Of a DNA stretch of 17,915 nucleotides, positions 1 to 6,657 are shown piece by piece. Under the pieces are notes generated by a model. It saw nothing but the letters and a program-made list of their open reading frames with translations. It was not told the DNA's origin and did no database searches. The stretch is from Fodinibacter sp038210185. GTDB taxonomy: Bacteria > Actinomycetota > Actinomycetes > Actinomycetales > Dermatophilaceae. The first letter of the stretch is position 1; each line of letters starts with the position of its first letter. The stretch spans positions 1 to 17,915 of the forward strand of contig JBBQWX010000091.1 in assembly GCA_038210185.1 (NCBI GenBank), in the 5' to 3' direction. A program made the position numbers and the translations under genes.

Positions 1-120
1 GCCCGCGTCGGCCCCGCGCCCCCCGTACCCCCCGGCCACCTCGCCGGCACGGCCCCCCCCGGGCCCCCCGCGGTGGGGGTGGTGGTGGTGGGGGGGGGGG
101 TGGTGGTGGTGGTGGTGGTG
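1..120. repeat. Low-complexity G/C and GGT-repeat stretch at window edge
   Basis: Bases 1-60 are mostly C runs. Bases 61-120 are G runs and repeated GGT/GTG units. On the minus strand the last 18 or so bases (about 101-119) read as consecutive CAC histidine codons, where a Zur protein normally has a short His cluster after its Cys-Ser motif. Beyond that the sequence no longer resembles a coding region. This may be an expanded repeat or a poorly resolved contig end; the sequence alone cannot decide. Confidence 0.6.
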
Positions 121-354
121 CTTGGAGCAAGAGCGGTAGACGGCCTCGCCTCGGCCGTGCGGATGACGTCGACCTCACCGTCGGCGACCATCGCCTGGAG
201 GTTGCGGTAGACCGTCGCGAGACCCACCCGAGTGCCCGAACCGCCCAGCGCGGCATGGATCTCCTGCGCGGAGCGGAACTCGTCGCAGCCCACCAGCGCC
301 TCGGCGATCGCGCCCCGCTGCCGTGTGGCGCCGTTCCAGGGTCCGCTCGCTCAT
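100..354 (-). pseudogene. zur: Fur/Zur-family zinc-responsive repressor, frameshifted N-terminal part
   Basis: Zur-type repressors bind DNA as zinc-loaded dimers and shut off zinc uptake. Read from the ATG at 352-354 (GGAGG-type ribosome site upstream), the protein starts MSERTLER, then needs one base skipped near 327-334 to continue as TRQRGAIAEALVGCDEF, RSAQEIHAALGGSGTRVG and LATVYRNLQAMVADGEVD. That is the winged-helix DNA-binding domain with the family's TVYRNLQ recognition helix. A second lesion, one base missing near 150, is needed to read EAVYRSCSKHHH. The C-terminal zinc and dimerisation domain is absent: the frame runs into low-complexity sequence. Its place downstream of a zinc ABC lipoprotein favours Zur over other Fur paralogues. 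The lesions could be true decay or base-calling errors near a contig end. Confidence 0.72.
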
Positions 355-399
355 CGCGACTCCACCTCCGCGTGCCCGCCGGCGCTCGAGCACCGGGTG

Positions 400-477
400 T
401 CACCAGCCGCAGACCCGGTCGTGGCCGTGCAGCTCCGCCTGCGCACCGACTGCCCGGCGCGCGAACCCGACGAATGC
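400..477 (-). pseudogene. Possible remnant of a zinc ABC permease C-terminus
   Basis: A short minus-strand frame reads AFVGFARRAVGAQAE then LHGHDRVCGW and stops at 400-402, just before zur. Zinc ABC permeases often end in a hydrophobic helix, an Arg-rich stretch and a His/Asp tail, and in many actinobacteria the permease gene lies between the binding-protein gene and zur. The match is short and from memory only; it could be chance. No other gene is seen between 355 and 514. Confidence 0.25.
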
Positions 478-514
478 CGGCCCTGCTCGACGAACGGGGT
501 GTCTGCGGTGGGGC

Positions 515-1483
515 TCAGCTGCACTCCTGGCCCTTGGTGAGGGCCTCGAGGTTGCTACGCATCACCTCGAGGTAGTCCTCGCCCGCCGAGCTGTCCGTCA
601 GTCCTTCGATAGGGTCGAGGACGGCCACCTGCGCTCCGGACTCCCTGGCGATCGTCTCCGCCAGAGCAGGTGAGACGAGCGTCTCGCTGTAGACCGTGCT
701 CACGTCGTGCTCTTTGACGTGCTCGACGATCTCCCGGATGGTCGCCGCGTCGGGTTCGGCGTCGGGGCTGACGCCGGCGATGCCCTCCTGCGAGAGCCCG
801 TATCGCGCGGCCAAGTACGCGAAGGCTGAGTGGCCGGTGACCAGTTCCTTGTTCGCACAGCTCGACAGCCCCTTCTCGAAGTCGGCGTGCAGAGCCTGCA
901 GATCGGACGCCAGCGCCGTGGCGTTCTCACGGTAGGTCTGCGCGTGTGCGGGGTCCGCTGACGCGAAGCGTTCACCGAGCGCGGTGCCCACCTGCGCCAG
1001 GCGCAGAGGGTCGAGCCAGAAGTGCGGGTCGGTGGCGCCCTTCGCGGGCTCCTCCTCGGAGTGCTCCTCGCCCTCACCCTCGTGGTCGTGGGAGTCCTCG
1101 GTGGCGGTGATGGTCAGATCGGCGTCCGTGGAGACGTCGAAGGAGGCCGCCCTTGCCTGCGTTGCGACGGCGTCGTCGACGGCGGGCTGGAAGGTCTTGA
1201 GGTAGACCACGACGTCGCTCGACGCGAGCTCGGCCACGGCCTTCGGGGTCAGCTCGAGGTCGTGGGGCTCGCCGCCGGGCTTGGTCAAGCCGGTCACGTC
1301 GACGAGGTCACCGCCCACGCGCTGGCTCGCCCACTCCAAGGGGTAGAACGCCGCGGTCACCGCGATCGCGGCTTCGGGGGGCGCGGAGGACGAGGGGCCG
1401 CTGCGGGGCGACCCGTCGGAGCTGCCGCACGCGGCGGTGGCAAGGACCAAACACAGGGCAGCAGCGGGCACAGTCGGTCTCAT
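515..1483 (-). CDS. Zinc ABC transporter substrate-binding lipoprotein (AztC/ZnuA-like)
   Basis: This is a cluster A-I metal-binding protein that captures Zn2+ outside the membrane and delivers it to an ABC importer. The chosen start gives 322 aa with a lipoprotein signal peptide (MRPTVPAAALCLVLATAAC, lipobox cysteine at 19). Likely zinc ligands are visible: His74 in GGEPHDLE, His154 in TDPHFWLDP, His218 in GHSAFAYLA and Asp290 in LDPIEGL. An acidic, His-rich loop (about 130-146) precedes the second ligand, typical of zinc rather than manganese binders. A start five codons upstream (1498) is possible, but a TTGACA/GAGAAT promoter fits a leaderless start at 1483. No ATPase or intact permease gene follows. 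The divergent aztD suggests an AztC-type partner, though ZnuA is an acceptable name. Confidence 0.88.
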   Translation of the reverse strand: MRPTVPAAALCLVLATAACGSSDGSPRSGPSSSAPPEAAIAVTAAFYPLEWASQRVGGDLVDVTGLTKPGGEPHDLELTPKAVAELASSDVVVYLKTFQPAVDDAVATQARAASFDVSTDADLTITATEDSHDHEGEGEEHSEEEPAKGATDPHFWLDPLRLAQVGTALGERFASADPAHAQTYRENATALASDLQALHADFEKGLSSCANKELVTGHSAFAYLAARYGLSQEGIAGVSPDAEPDAATIREIVEHVKEHDVSTVYSETLVSPALAETIARESGAQVAVLDPIEGLTDSSAGEDYLEVMRSNLEALTKGQECS

Positions 1484-1490
1484 GACAAGA

Positions 1491-1520
1491 ATTCTCATCG
1501 AGAGTGATAATCGTTGTCAA
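1491..1520 (-). promoter_or_regulatory. Promoter of the zinc-binding lipoprotein gene
   Basis: On the minus strand a perfect TTGACA (1515-1520) is followed after 18 nt by GAGAAT (1491-1496), and the ATG at 1483 begins 7 nt later. No Shine-Dalgarno is visible before either candidate start, so transcription probably begins at or next to the A of this ATG. The Zur box overlaps the -35 and spacer, so a bound repressor would block polymerase. Confidence 0.55.
1505..1519. promoter_or_regulatory. Zur box in front of the zinc-binding lipoprotein gene
   Basis: TGATAATCGTTGTCA is a 15-bp near-perfect palindrome of the Zur-box type (TGA-N-AA...TT-N-TCA). It overlaps the promoter of the minus-strand gene. 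A related box lies in front of aztD, so the two genes are probably co-repressed by zinc. Confidence 0.7.
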
Positions 1521-1571
1521 TTCCTCACCGGGGCCGCGGGTCGTAGCATCGAAGCCCTGACCAACGAGGAC

Positions 1572-1736
1572 GTGCATCCCACCGTCGAACGGCACTGCGA
1601 CGTGGCGGTGATCGGCGGGCCGGCCGCCGGCCTGGCTGCGGCCCTCCAGCAGGTGCGCCGGCGACGCACGGTCATCGTCGTCGACGACGGAACACCACGG
1701 AACTCACCAGCCGATCACCTGCACGGCCACCTGCAG
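1572..1736 (+). pseudogene. N-terminal fragment of a thioredoxin-reductase-like FAD/NAD(P) oxidoreductase
   Basis: This plus-strand stretch encodes CDVAVIGGPAAGLAAALQQV, RRRRTVIVVDDGTPRN and SPADHLHGHLQ. That is the Rossmann FAD-binding start of thioredoxin-reductase-like proteins, including the downstream PRN and HGHL motifs. The dinucleotide-binding loop is altered: IGGPAAG instead of the usual IGGGPAG. Similarity ends near 1736 and the frame runs out at 1844 in unrelated sequence. No start codon with a convincing ribosome site is seen. It is a truncated relic. Confidence 0.6.
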
Positions 1737-1869
1737 CAGGCCGGTGAACCCAGAACTGCCCGGCGCCCTGCCATTCAGCTCCCGCGCCCATCCGGCTGGT
1801 CTGCCGATCGGCAGCTCCACGATCGTGGTGTTGCGACCAGTTGAGTCCCTTCGCGAGCGGCGGCCGGGT

Positions 1870-2120
1870 TCAGGCCTGTCAACGTGGCGCACGTCGTGCA
1901 GGTCCCGGCGATCTCGATGGTGTGTTCGACCGCCGTGAAGCCGTGCGCTGCGGCGACGTTCTGCGCCGAGGACTCCACAACGGGCCCGTCGACCTTGACC
2001 CTGGTCAGACCGACGTGGTCTCCGCGTCCAAGCAGCACCTCCTGGAGCTGTTGCGCGGACCGGAACCCGTCCGAATCGAGCAGCAGACGCTCGACGGCGG
2101 TTCCTTGCCTGGTCGAGCGA
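1870..2120 (-). pseudogene. Fur/Zur-family repressor with the central part deleted
   Basis: The minus-strand frame starts with RQGTAVERLLLDSDGF and RSAQQLQEVLLGRGDHVGLT, the first helices of a Fur/Zur winged helix. It then jumps directly to VKVDGPVVESSAQNVAAAHG, FTAVEHTIEIAGTCTTCA, the normal C-terminal dimerisation and structural-zinc region. Missing is the recognition helix (TVYRTLQ), the wing and the His-rich metal-sensing site, roughly 45 residues compared with family length. The joint is in frame. The ends have no clear start or stop of their own. It should not bind DNA. It is distinct in sequence from the zur at the window start. Confidence 0.65.
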
Positions 2121-2326
2121 AGTCCGAGCGTCGACAGCGGCTCGCTCGCGTCGGCCACAAGGCCAGCGGGACACCATGGGCCCCAGCCGCACCCTTCGGC
2201 GTCAAGCCGCGTGCTTGCACGTCGTGCAGCTGCAGTCCGCCGAGACGCAGTGGGCGCCCGTGTCGTCGGCCCGTTTGACAACTGATCGGTGGGGCCGGGA
2301 GGTCCCGCCGCAAGGATGTCATCGAC

Positions 2327-2475
2327 ATGCCTGCACCACATCCGAGGAGTTCCGTGACCATGTCGTCGCGATGGCCGGTCAGGGCGAGGCTCCGATCACT
2401 CAAGTAGCCCCTGACTTCAGGATCTCCGAGCTGTACCTGCGGAACTGGTCGCGCCAGGCCGATGACAGGACTGGA
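2327..2475 (+). pseudogene. IS3-family OrfA (helix-turn-helix) remnant
   Basis: The plus-strand sequence reads MPAPHP from the ATG at 2327 and, after restoring one missing base near 2342, EEFRDHVVAMAGQGEAPITQ followed by VAPDFRISELYLRNWSRQAD. This resembles the start of IS3-type OrfA proteins (YPEEFRRDVVAVAR...ISQIAKDFGIS...LHRWLKKAD), which bind transposon ends. Several consensus residues have drifted and the coiled-coil region and OrfB are absent. It marks an old insertion between the two zinc genes. Confidence 0.55.
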
Positions 2476-2558
2476 TCCGCGCGCGGTCAGCAGCGCGCCT
2501 ACCGAGGCGGGCAGACGTACCGGGAGGGCGATGCAGCGGTCGGCCCCACTATTGCGGA

Positions 2559-2573
2559 TGAAAATCATTCTCA
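2559..2573. promoter_or_regulatory. Zur box in front of aztD
   Basis: TGAAAATCATTCTCA is a classic 15-bp Zur-box palindrome, closer to the usual actinobacterial consensus than the one at 1505. It ends 14 nt before the aztD start codon, where a bound repressor would cover the transcription start region. Confidence 0.78.
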
Positions 2574-2587
2574 TGTAGGGTCGCGAC

Positions 2588-3808
2588 ATGGTCACCTCAC
2601 ATCACCGCATCCTCCTGTCCACCCTGGCAGGCCTCGTTGCTGCCCTCACCGGTGCGGCGGCGGTGGCGCCCACTGCTGCTGCGGTCGCCGCCGCGGCTCC
2701 TGCTGCCACCGGGCACACGGCATCAGGCGGGACATCCACCGAGCGGCCCCGCGTCGCGATAGCCCATGACAACGGCGTGCTCGTCCTCGACGCGAAGAAC
2801 CTCGCCACCCTCGACGCGTTCCGCCTGCCAGCACGGCCCGCGCTGTCCGTCGCGGGCGACGGGCGTCATGTCTTCCTCACTCCTAGTGGCACCGGTACGG
2901 TCCGCATCCTCGACACCGGGGACCCCGATGGCAGGGGGGCCGCGCGACGACCGGCGATGGAACGCGGCGTCGTGGCTGGGATGCGGCCCGCGCACGTCAA
3001 CGGGGAGCACGGGCGTACGGCGATCTACGACGACGGCACGGGAGTGGTCCAGGTGGTCTCCGACGACCAGCTCGACTCCCCGGTGCTGAGCCTGCGCTCG
3101 TTCGCCCCGTACGCCGCCCATCACGGGGTCGCCGTGCCGCTGCGCACCGGCTACCTCGTCAGCGTTCCGGCTGAGGGGTCTTCCGCCCGGGTCGGAGTCG
3201 CCCGGATGACGGAGAACGGCCGTATCGCCGCCCGTTGGGACACCTGTCCCGGCCTCCACGGGGAGGGCGGGGCCAAGGGCGGCCTCGTTGCATTCGGGTG
3301 CGAGGACGGCATCTTCACCTTCCACCGGGGCAAGGCCGGCAAGATCGCCGAGCCCGAAGGTGTCGTGGGGCGGGTGGGGACCCTCGCCGGCTCCCCATCC
3401 TCTTCAGTGCTCGCCGGCGACTACACCAGCACGCAGCTGGTGCTCGCCGACACCGAGACCGGGAAGACGCGACTCGTCGATCTCGGTATGGCCTACGGGT
3501 CCTTCACGCGAGACGACCACGGTGATCTCGTCGTGCTGGGAACCGACGGCAAGGTCCACGTCATCGACCCCGCCACGGGCGAGATCGAGGCGTCCACCCA
3601 GGTGGTGCCGGCGTGGTCCAAGCCGACCGACTACACCCAGCCCCGTCCGCAGATGGCGGTGGTGGGTCACCAGGCCATGGTCACCGACCCTCGAAGCGAG
3701 CGGGTCGTCCTGGTGGACCTCGAACGCCATCGGGTGACGCGGTCAGTGACGCTTCCGGTCGTGCCGACGGGACTCGTCGTGACGGGAGGCACGGGTCACC
3801 AGCACTGA
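2588..3808 (+). CDS. aztD: AztD-type periplasmic zinc metallochaperone
   Basis: AztD proteins are secreted beta-propellers that bind zinc and pass it to the binding protein AztC. The 406-aa product begins with a long Ala-rich export signal (MVTSHHRILLSTLAGLVAAL and on, cleavage probably near residue 35-45). Propeller-blade sequences follow throughout, for example GRHVFLTPSGTGTVRILDTG, GTGVVQVVSDDQL and DGKVHVIDPATGEIEA. It ends in the His-rich tail GGTGHQH. An AGGG ribosome site lies 7 nt before the ATG and the Zur box sits immediately upstream. Length and layout match the family. A generic YncE-like propeller is the alternative, but the zinc context makes AztD the better call. Confidence 0.82.
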   Translation: MVTSHHRILLSTLAGLVAALTGAAAVAPTAAAVAAAAPAATGHTASGGTSTERPRVAIAHDNGVLVLDAKNLATLDAFRLPARPALSVAGDGRHVFLTPSGTGTVRILDTGDPDGRGAARRPAMERGVVAGMRPAHVNGEHGRTAIYDDGTGVVQVVSDDQLDSPVLSLRSFAPYAAHHGVAVPLRTGYLVSVPAEGSSARVGVARMTENGRIAARWDTCPGLHGEGGAKGGLVAFGCEDGIFTFHRGKAGKIAEPEGVVGRVGTLAGSPSSSVLAGDYTSTQLVLADTETGKTRLVDLGMAYGSFTRDDHGDLVVLGTDGKVHVIDPATGEIEASTQVVPAWSKPTDYTQPRPQMAVVGHQAMVTDPRSERVVLVDLERHRVTRSVTLPVVPTGLVVTGGTGHQH

Positions 3809-3821
3809 CCTGCTCTGAACG

Positions 3822-3855
3822 CCGCGGACCGGGACAGCAGAGTCCCGGTCCGCGG
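3822..3855 (+). terminator. Hairpin terminator after aztD
   Basis: Perfect 14-bp arms, CCGCGGACCGGGAC at 3822-3835 and its complement at 3842-3855, enclose a 6-nt loop. The hairpin begins 14 nt after the aztD stop codon. There is no clear T tract, as is common in high-GC actinobacteria. It could also stop transcription from the opposite side. Confidence 0.75.
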
Positions 3856-4062
3856 ATCCTTGGCCGGCGACGAGGCCGCACGGTGCCGTCCTCCCCCGGG
3901 CCGAAGCGCGCAGGTTGCCAACCAACCGAACGGCGTCCACTCTTCGCCCGCCCGTGGAGGTGGCCGATGGGCTTGTGCGTCGCATCTTCGCTTCGATGGT
4001 CATTCGTCGGCGCCGCTCGGCGGCAGGTCGGACAAGGCCTGAGGTGGGGTGGAGTTGGCGGC

Positions 4063-5199
4063 TCAGCGTGGGCGCAGGGTGAGGGCGATCCGGTCCGTGG
4101 CGGTGAGTGCGCCGTCGTGGACGAGGGCGACCCAGCCTCCTCGGCGCAGGACGGTTTCGATGACTTCGTCGACGGCGTCGTCGATGACGTCGGGGTGTTC
4201 GAGGTCGTCGGCGGGTGTGATGAGGTCGCCGTCGCGGCTGACCCGGGCGGGGTAGAACAGCCCTTCCTCGACGGCGAGCATCTCGGGTCGTTCGGCGCGG
4301 GCGGCGAGCCAGACCGCGGGCATGCCGGTGGCGGCTGCGCCGGCGATGCTGCGCTTGTCCAGCAGCGTCAGGGCCTCGTCCTCGCGCGAGCGCAGGTAGC
4401 CCTCCAGGACGGGGCGGATGAGCCGGGCGAGGGTCGGCAGTGGGGTGCGGGCGTGGCTGCCCTGCACCGTGCCGGCCAGACGCCCGAGGTTGCTGGAGAT
4501 CCGGGTGAAGCGGGTCAGGGTCCGGCCCGCGCCGACCAGGATCAGGGGGGCGGGGTGCAGGCTGAGGTAGGTGCCCAGGGCCCGGTCGACGGTGCGTAGG
4601 AAGGTGTCGGCTCGCCGGTCCTGCTCGGCGCCTTTGGCGGGCGCACCGCCGGTGCGGGTGTGCCGGCGGGGGGTGCGGTCGATCAGGGGGAACGGGCCGC
4701 CGAACGGTGGCAGCAGGGTGTCGCCGGCCCCGTCGAACAGGCGTGCGTCGCGCTCGGTGAGGACGAGCACGACGTGTCGGGGTGTGCGGTGCAGGGAGCG
4801 GACCAGGTCGCGGGTGGCGAAGGTCGGGTCCACGACCGCCCGGTCCACCACGGGTTGGGGCAGGCTCCACGCCGAGAGGTGCCTGTTGCTGACGTACAGG
4901 GCCACCGCGGCGCGGGTCGGTCGCTCCTTGGCGTCGTCGACGAGGTGCATGAGGTCGTCGCGCAGCGATGCCGCCACGGGTCCGCCAAGCTCGGAGCGCA
5001 GCCTGCGGGTGGCGTCGTCGACGAGCTGCTCGAGGCGGGCGAGCGCCACCGTCGACATGGCGGGTGCGGCGTCGGTGGAGCACAGGACCGAGATCGCGGG
5101 ATACTCGTGGACGGCTTGCAGGGCGAGGACCTCGGCGGCCGTGGGCAGCGGTAGGGGTGCGGGTCGGCGGCCGGGGGCTTGCAGGGCGGTGACGGTCAT
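4063..5199 (-). CDS. baeRF3-domain protein (bacterial archaeo-eukaryotic release-factor-like)
   Basis: The 378-aa product matches, by pattern, the baeRF3 family of bacterial proteins related to the central domain of archaeal/eukaryotic peptide-release factors; their role is unproven. Visible landmarks are AISVLCSTDAAPAMS near the N-terminus, HVVLVLTERDARLFDG in the middle, a conserved PLILVGAGRTLTRF segment, and an acidic C-terminal half ending GGWVALVHDGALTATDRIAL. No membrane segment or signal is seen, so it should be cytoplasmic. The ATG at 5197-5199 has an AAAGGAG site 6 nt upstream. It starts 26 nt after the terC stop, so both genes should share one transcript and the manganese riboswitch leader. 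Candidate roles (ribosome rescue, stress) are inference. Confidence 0.72.
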   Translation of the reverse strand: MTVTALQAPGRRPAPLPLPTAAEVLALQAVHEYPAISVLCSTDAAPAMSTVALARLEQLVDDATRRLRSELGGPVAASLRDDLMHLVDDAKERPTRAAVALYVSNRHLSAWSLPQPVVDRAVVDPTFATRDLVRSLHRTPRHVVLVLTERDARLFDGAGDTLLPPFGGPFPLIDRTPRRHTRTGGAPAKGAEQDRRADTFLRTVDRALGTYLSLHPAPLILVGAGRTLTRFTRISSNLGRLAGTVQGSHARTPLPTLARLIRPVLEGYLRSREDEALTLLDKRSIAGAAATGMPAVWLAARAERPEMLAVEEGLFYPARVSRDGDLITPADDLEHPDVIDDAVDEVIETVLRRGGWVALVHDGALTATDRIALTLRPR

Positions 5200-5225
5200 G
5201 GCGGGCTCCTTTGTGGGTTGGGTTC

Positions 5226-6192
5226 TCAGTGGGTGATGTCGGAGGCGGGCCTGGGCTGGCTGCTGTCGACGCCCCGGGTGGCCCACAGGCTGGTGGCGAT
5301 GCTGACGGCCAGGGTGAGCACGATGACGCCGAGGGTCACGGGGATGGGCAGCTTGCCGACGGGGGTCTCGGAGAGGATGAGCTTCAGGCCGGCGAAGCCG
5401 AGCAGGAACGCCAGCCCGTAGTGCAGATGGACGAACCGGGCGAGCAGGCCGGCGAGGCAGAAGTACAGGGCGCGCAGCCCCAGGACGGCGAAGGCGTTGG
5501 CGGCCCAGACCAGGAAGGTGGTCGTGGTGATGGCCAGGACGGCGGCGACCGAGTCGATGGCGAAGACGAGGTCGGTGGCCTCGACGGCGACGAGGGCGAC
5601 GAACAGCAAGGTGGCGGTGCGGCGCCCGTCGATGCGGACGAAGAACCGGTTGCCGTGGTACTCGGGGGTGGTCGGCATGACGCGCCGGAGCAGGCGGACC
5701 ATGACGTTGCGGTCGGGGTCGATGTCCGTGGAGTGCTTGAAGGCCATCTTCCAGCCGGTGTAGAGCAGCAGGGCGCCGAGCAGGATGGCCGTCCAGGACA
5801 GCGCCTCGAGCAGGGCGACACCGGCGAAGATGAAGACCAGCCGGAACACCAGGGCCCCGACCACACCCCAGAACAGCACCTTGTGCTGGAAGGCCGGGGG
5901 CACGGCGAAGGCGGTGAAGATCATCGCGAAGATGAACACGTTGTCGACCGACAGAGCCTTCTCGATGAGGTAGCCGGCGTAGTAGGTGCTCGCGACCTCG
6001 CCGCCCTGCCACGCCCACAGGACCAGGCCGAAGCCCAGCCCGACGCTGATCCATACCCCGCTCCAGATGGCCGCCTCGCGGAACCGGATCTCGTGGCCGT
6101 CGCGGTGCATGAACAGGTCGATGGCCAGCATTCCCACGATGGTGAGGGTCAGGCCGGCCCATGCCCACCAGGGCACGATCAACGCCTGTTCC
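5226..6192 (-). CDS. TerC-family membrane protein (Alx/MeeF-type, probable Mn2+ exporter)
   Basis: The product is a 322-aa integral membrane protein with about nine hydrophobic helices. It carries the two family signatures: EKALSVDNVFIF (residues 78-89) and VEATDLVFAIDSVAA (204-218), whose acidic residues are thought to form the metal path. TerC/Alx proteins export Mn2+ in some bacteria and are linked to metal or pH stress. Translation starts at the GTG whose three bases are 6192-6194, with AAGGAG 6 nt upstream (the coding region therefore runs to 6194). The leader has a yybP-ykoY riboswitch, strong evidence for a manganese role here and for choosing manganese over tellurium resistance. It is the first gene of a two-gene operon with the baeRF3 gene. 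Confidence 0.9.
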
Positions 6193-6202
6193 ACGGGGGT
6201 CT

Positions 6203-6221
6203 CCTTCGACCGTGTCGAAGG
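6203..6221 (-). promoter_or_regulatory. Shine-Dalgarno-sequestering hairpin of terC
   Basis: CCTTCGAC and GTCGAAGG are perfect 8-bp arms with a 3-nt loop. In the mRNA the 3' arm contains the AAGG of the terC ribosome site, and the 5' arm begins with the CCUU that closes riboswitch helix P1 (6218-6221). The two structures are mutually exclusive: P1 formation would free the ribosome site. This is the expression platform expected of a translational ON switch. Confidence 0.7.
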
Positions 6222-6316
6222 TCTCTCCCACCGCAGGCCTGACGGGCCTTCGGTCGGCTGCGCCGGATCGGAAACCGACCGAGATGACGACGCGCCGTTC
6301 GCGGGATACTCCCCTT
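6218..6316 (-). ncRNA. yybP-ykoY manganese riboswitch, leader of terC
   Basis: The leader begins AAGGGGAGTA (6307-6316) and ends GAGAGACCTT (6218-6227), the two conserved segments of the yybP-ykoY aptamer, which pair AAGG with CCTT as helix P1. Between them are CGTCGTCATC, a 7-bp helix CGGTCGG/CCGACCG and a small hairpin AGGCC/GGCCT. The class binds Mn2+ and commonly controls terC/alx and P-type ATPase genes. Its position fits: it begins about where transcription from the upstream promoter should start, and is followed by a hairpin that covers the terC ribosome site. A covariance-model search would be decisive; the match here was made by eye. Confidence 0.82.
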
Positions 6317-6319
6317 GTG

Positions 6320-6347
6320 CGACACAAATTTAGTGAAATACTTGTCG
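6320..6347. promoter_or_regulatory. Imperfect palindrome in the divergent promoter region (candidate operator)
   Basis: CGACACAAATTT (6320-6331) and AAATACTTGTCG (6336-6347) are inverted with 9 of 12 matches around a 4-nt centre. The palindrome covers the -10 and spacer of the terC promoter and ends one base before the start codon of the divergent winged-helix gene. This is a natural site for that regulator to control both directions. The AT-rich composition stands out from the surroundings. Confidence 0.5.
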
Positions 6348-6355
6348 TATGTCAA
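6327..6355 (-). promoter_or_regulatory. Sigma70-type promoter of the terC-baeRF3 operon
   Basis: On the minus strand TTGACA (6350-6355) is separated by 17 nt from TAAATT (6327-6332). The predicted transcription start falls near 6320, just ahead of the riboswitch. The -35 overlaps the start codon of the divergent regulator gene, so the two promoters cannot be used independently. Confidence 0.65.
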
Positions 6356-6657
6356 CTCACCACTGGACGTTCCTGTCCAACCACACCCACGTGCTGGTGT
6401 GCATCGCCCGCGACCCGGCGGTCACCATGAGGGGGGTCGCCGACCAGGTCGGGATCACCGAGCGGGCCGTGCAGCGGATCGTGCGCGACCTCGTCGACAG
6501 CGGCTACCTGACGCGTCACCGGCAGGGACGCCACAACGTCTACGGCGTGCACGCCGAGCGCCCCCTGCGCCACGACCTGGAGAGCGCCACCGACCTTGGC
6601 GCACTCCTGGAGGTCCTCGACGCCAAGAGTGCGCCCCACTCGACCGTGATCACCTGA
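6349..6657 (+). CDS. Winged-helix transcriptional regulator (MarR/ArsR-like)
   Basis: This 102-aa protein has one winged-helix domain. Helix-turn-helix sequence is seen at about residues 24-56 (MRGVADQVGITERAVQRIV followed by RDLVDSGYLT), then a wing with RHRQGRHNVYGVH. The N-terminus MSTHHWTFLSNHTHVLVCIA is typical of a common actinobacterial family of small single-domain regulators. There is no ribosome site before the ATG, and an AATACT -10-like element (6337-6342) lies 7 nt upstream, so a leaderless mRNA is likely. It is divergent from terC over a palindrome and may regulate both itself and terC. No metal- or ligand-binding motif is evident. Confidence 0.8.
   Translation: MSTHHWTFLSNHTHVLVCIARDPAVTMRGVADQVGITERAVQRIVRDLVDSGYLTRHRQGRHNVYGVHAERPLRHDLESATDLGALLEVLDAKSAPHSTVIT

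Noticed and set aside
61..120. GGT/GTG repeats as a CRISPR array, engineered His tag or tandem-repeat locus
   Set aside because: Unit length is 3 bp with no spacers. Read as CAC codons it extends the His cluster expected in Zur, and the surrounding G runs look like unresolved low-complexity sequence.
3743..5083. 446-aa minus-strand frame rich in Arg, Pro and His
   Set aside because: It is a shifted-frame shadow of the baeRF3 gene that continues into the intergenic region and has typical high-GC artefact composition.
5211..6242. 343-aa plus-strand open frame opposite terC
   Set aside because: It is a Gly/Asp/Glu/Gln-rich shadow of the terC gene caused by high GC; terC has clear motifs, a ribosome site and a riboswitch on the other strand.
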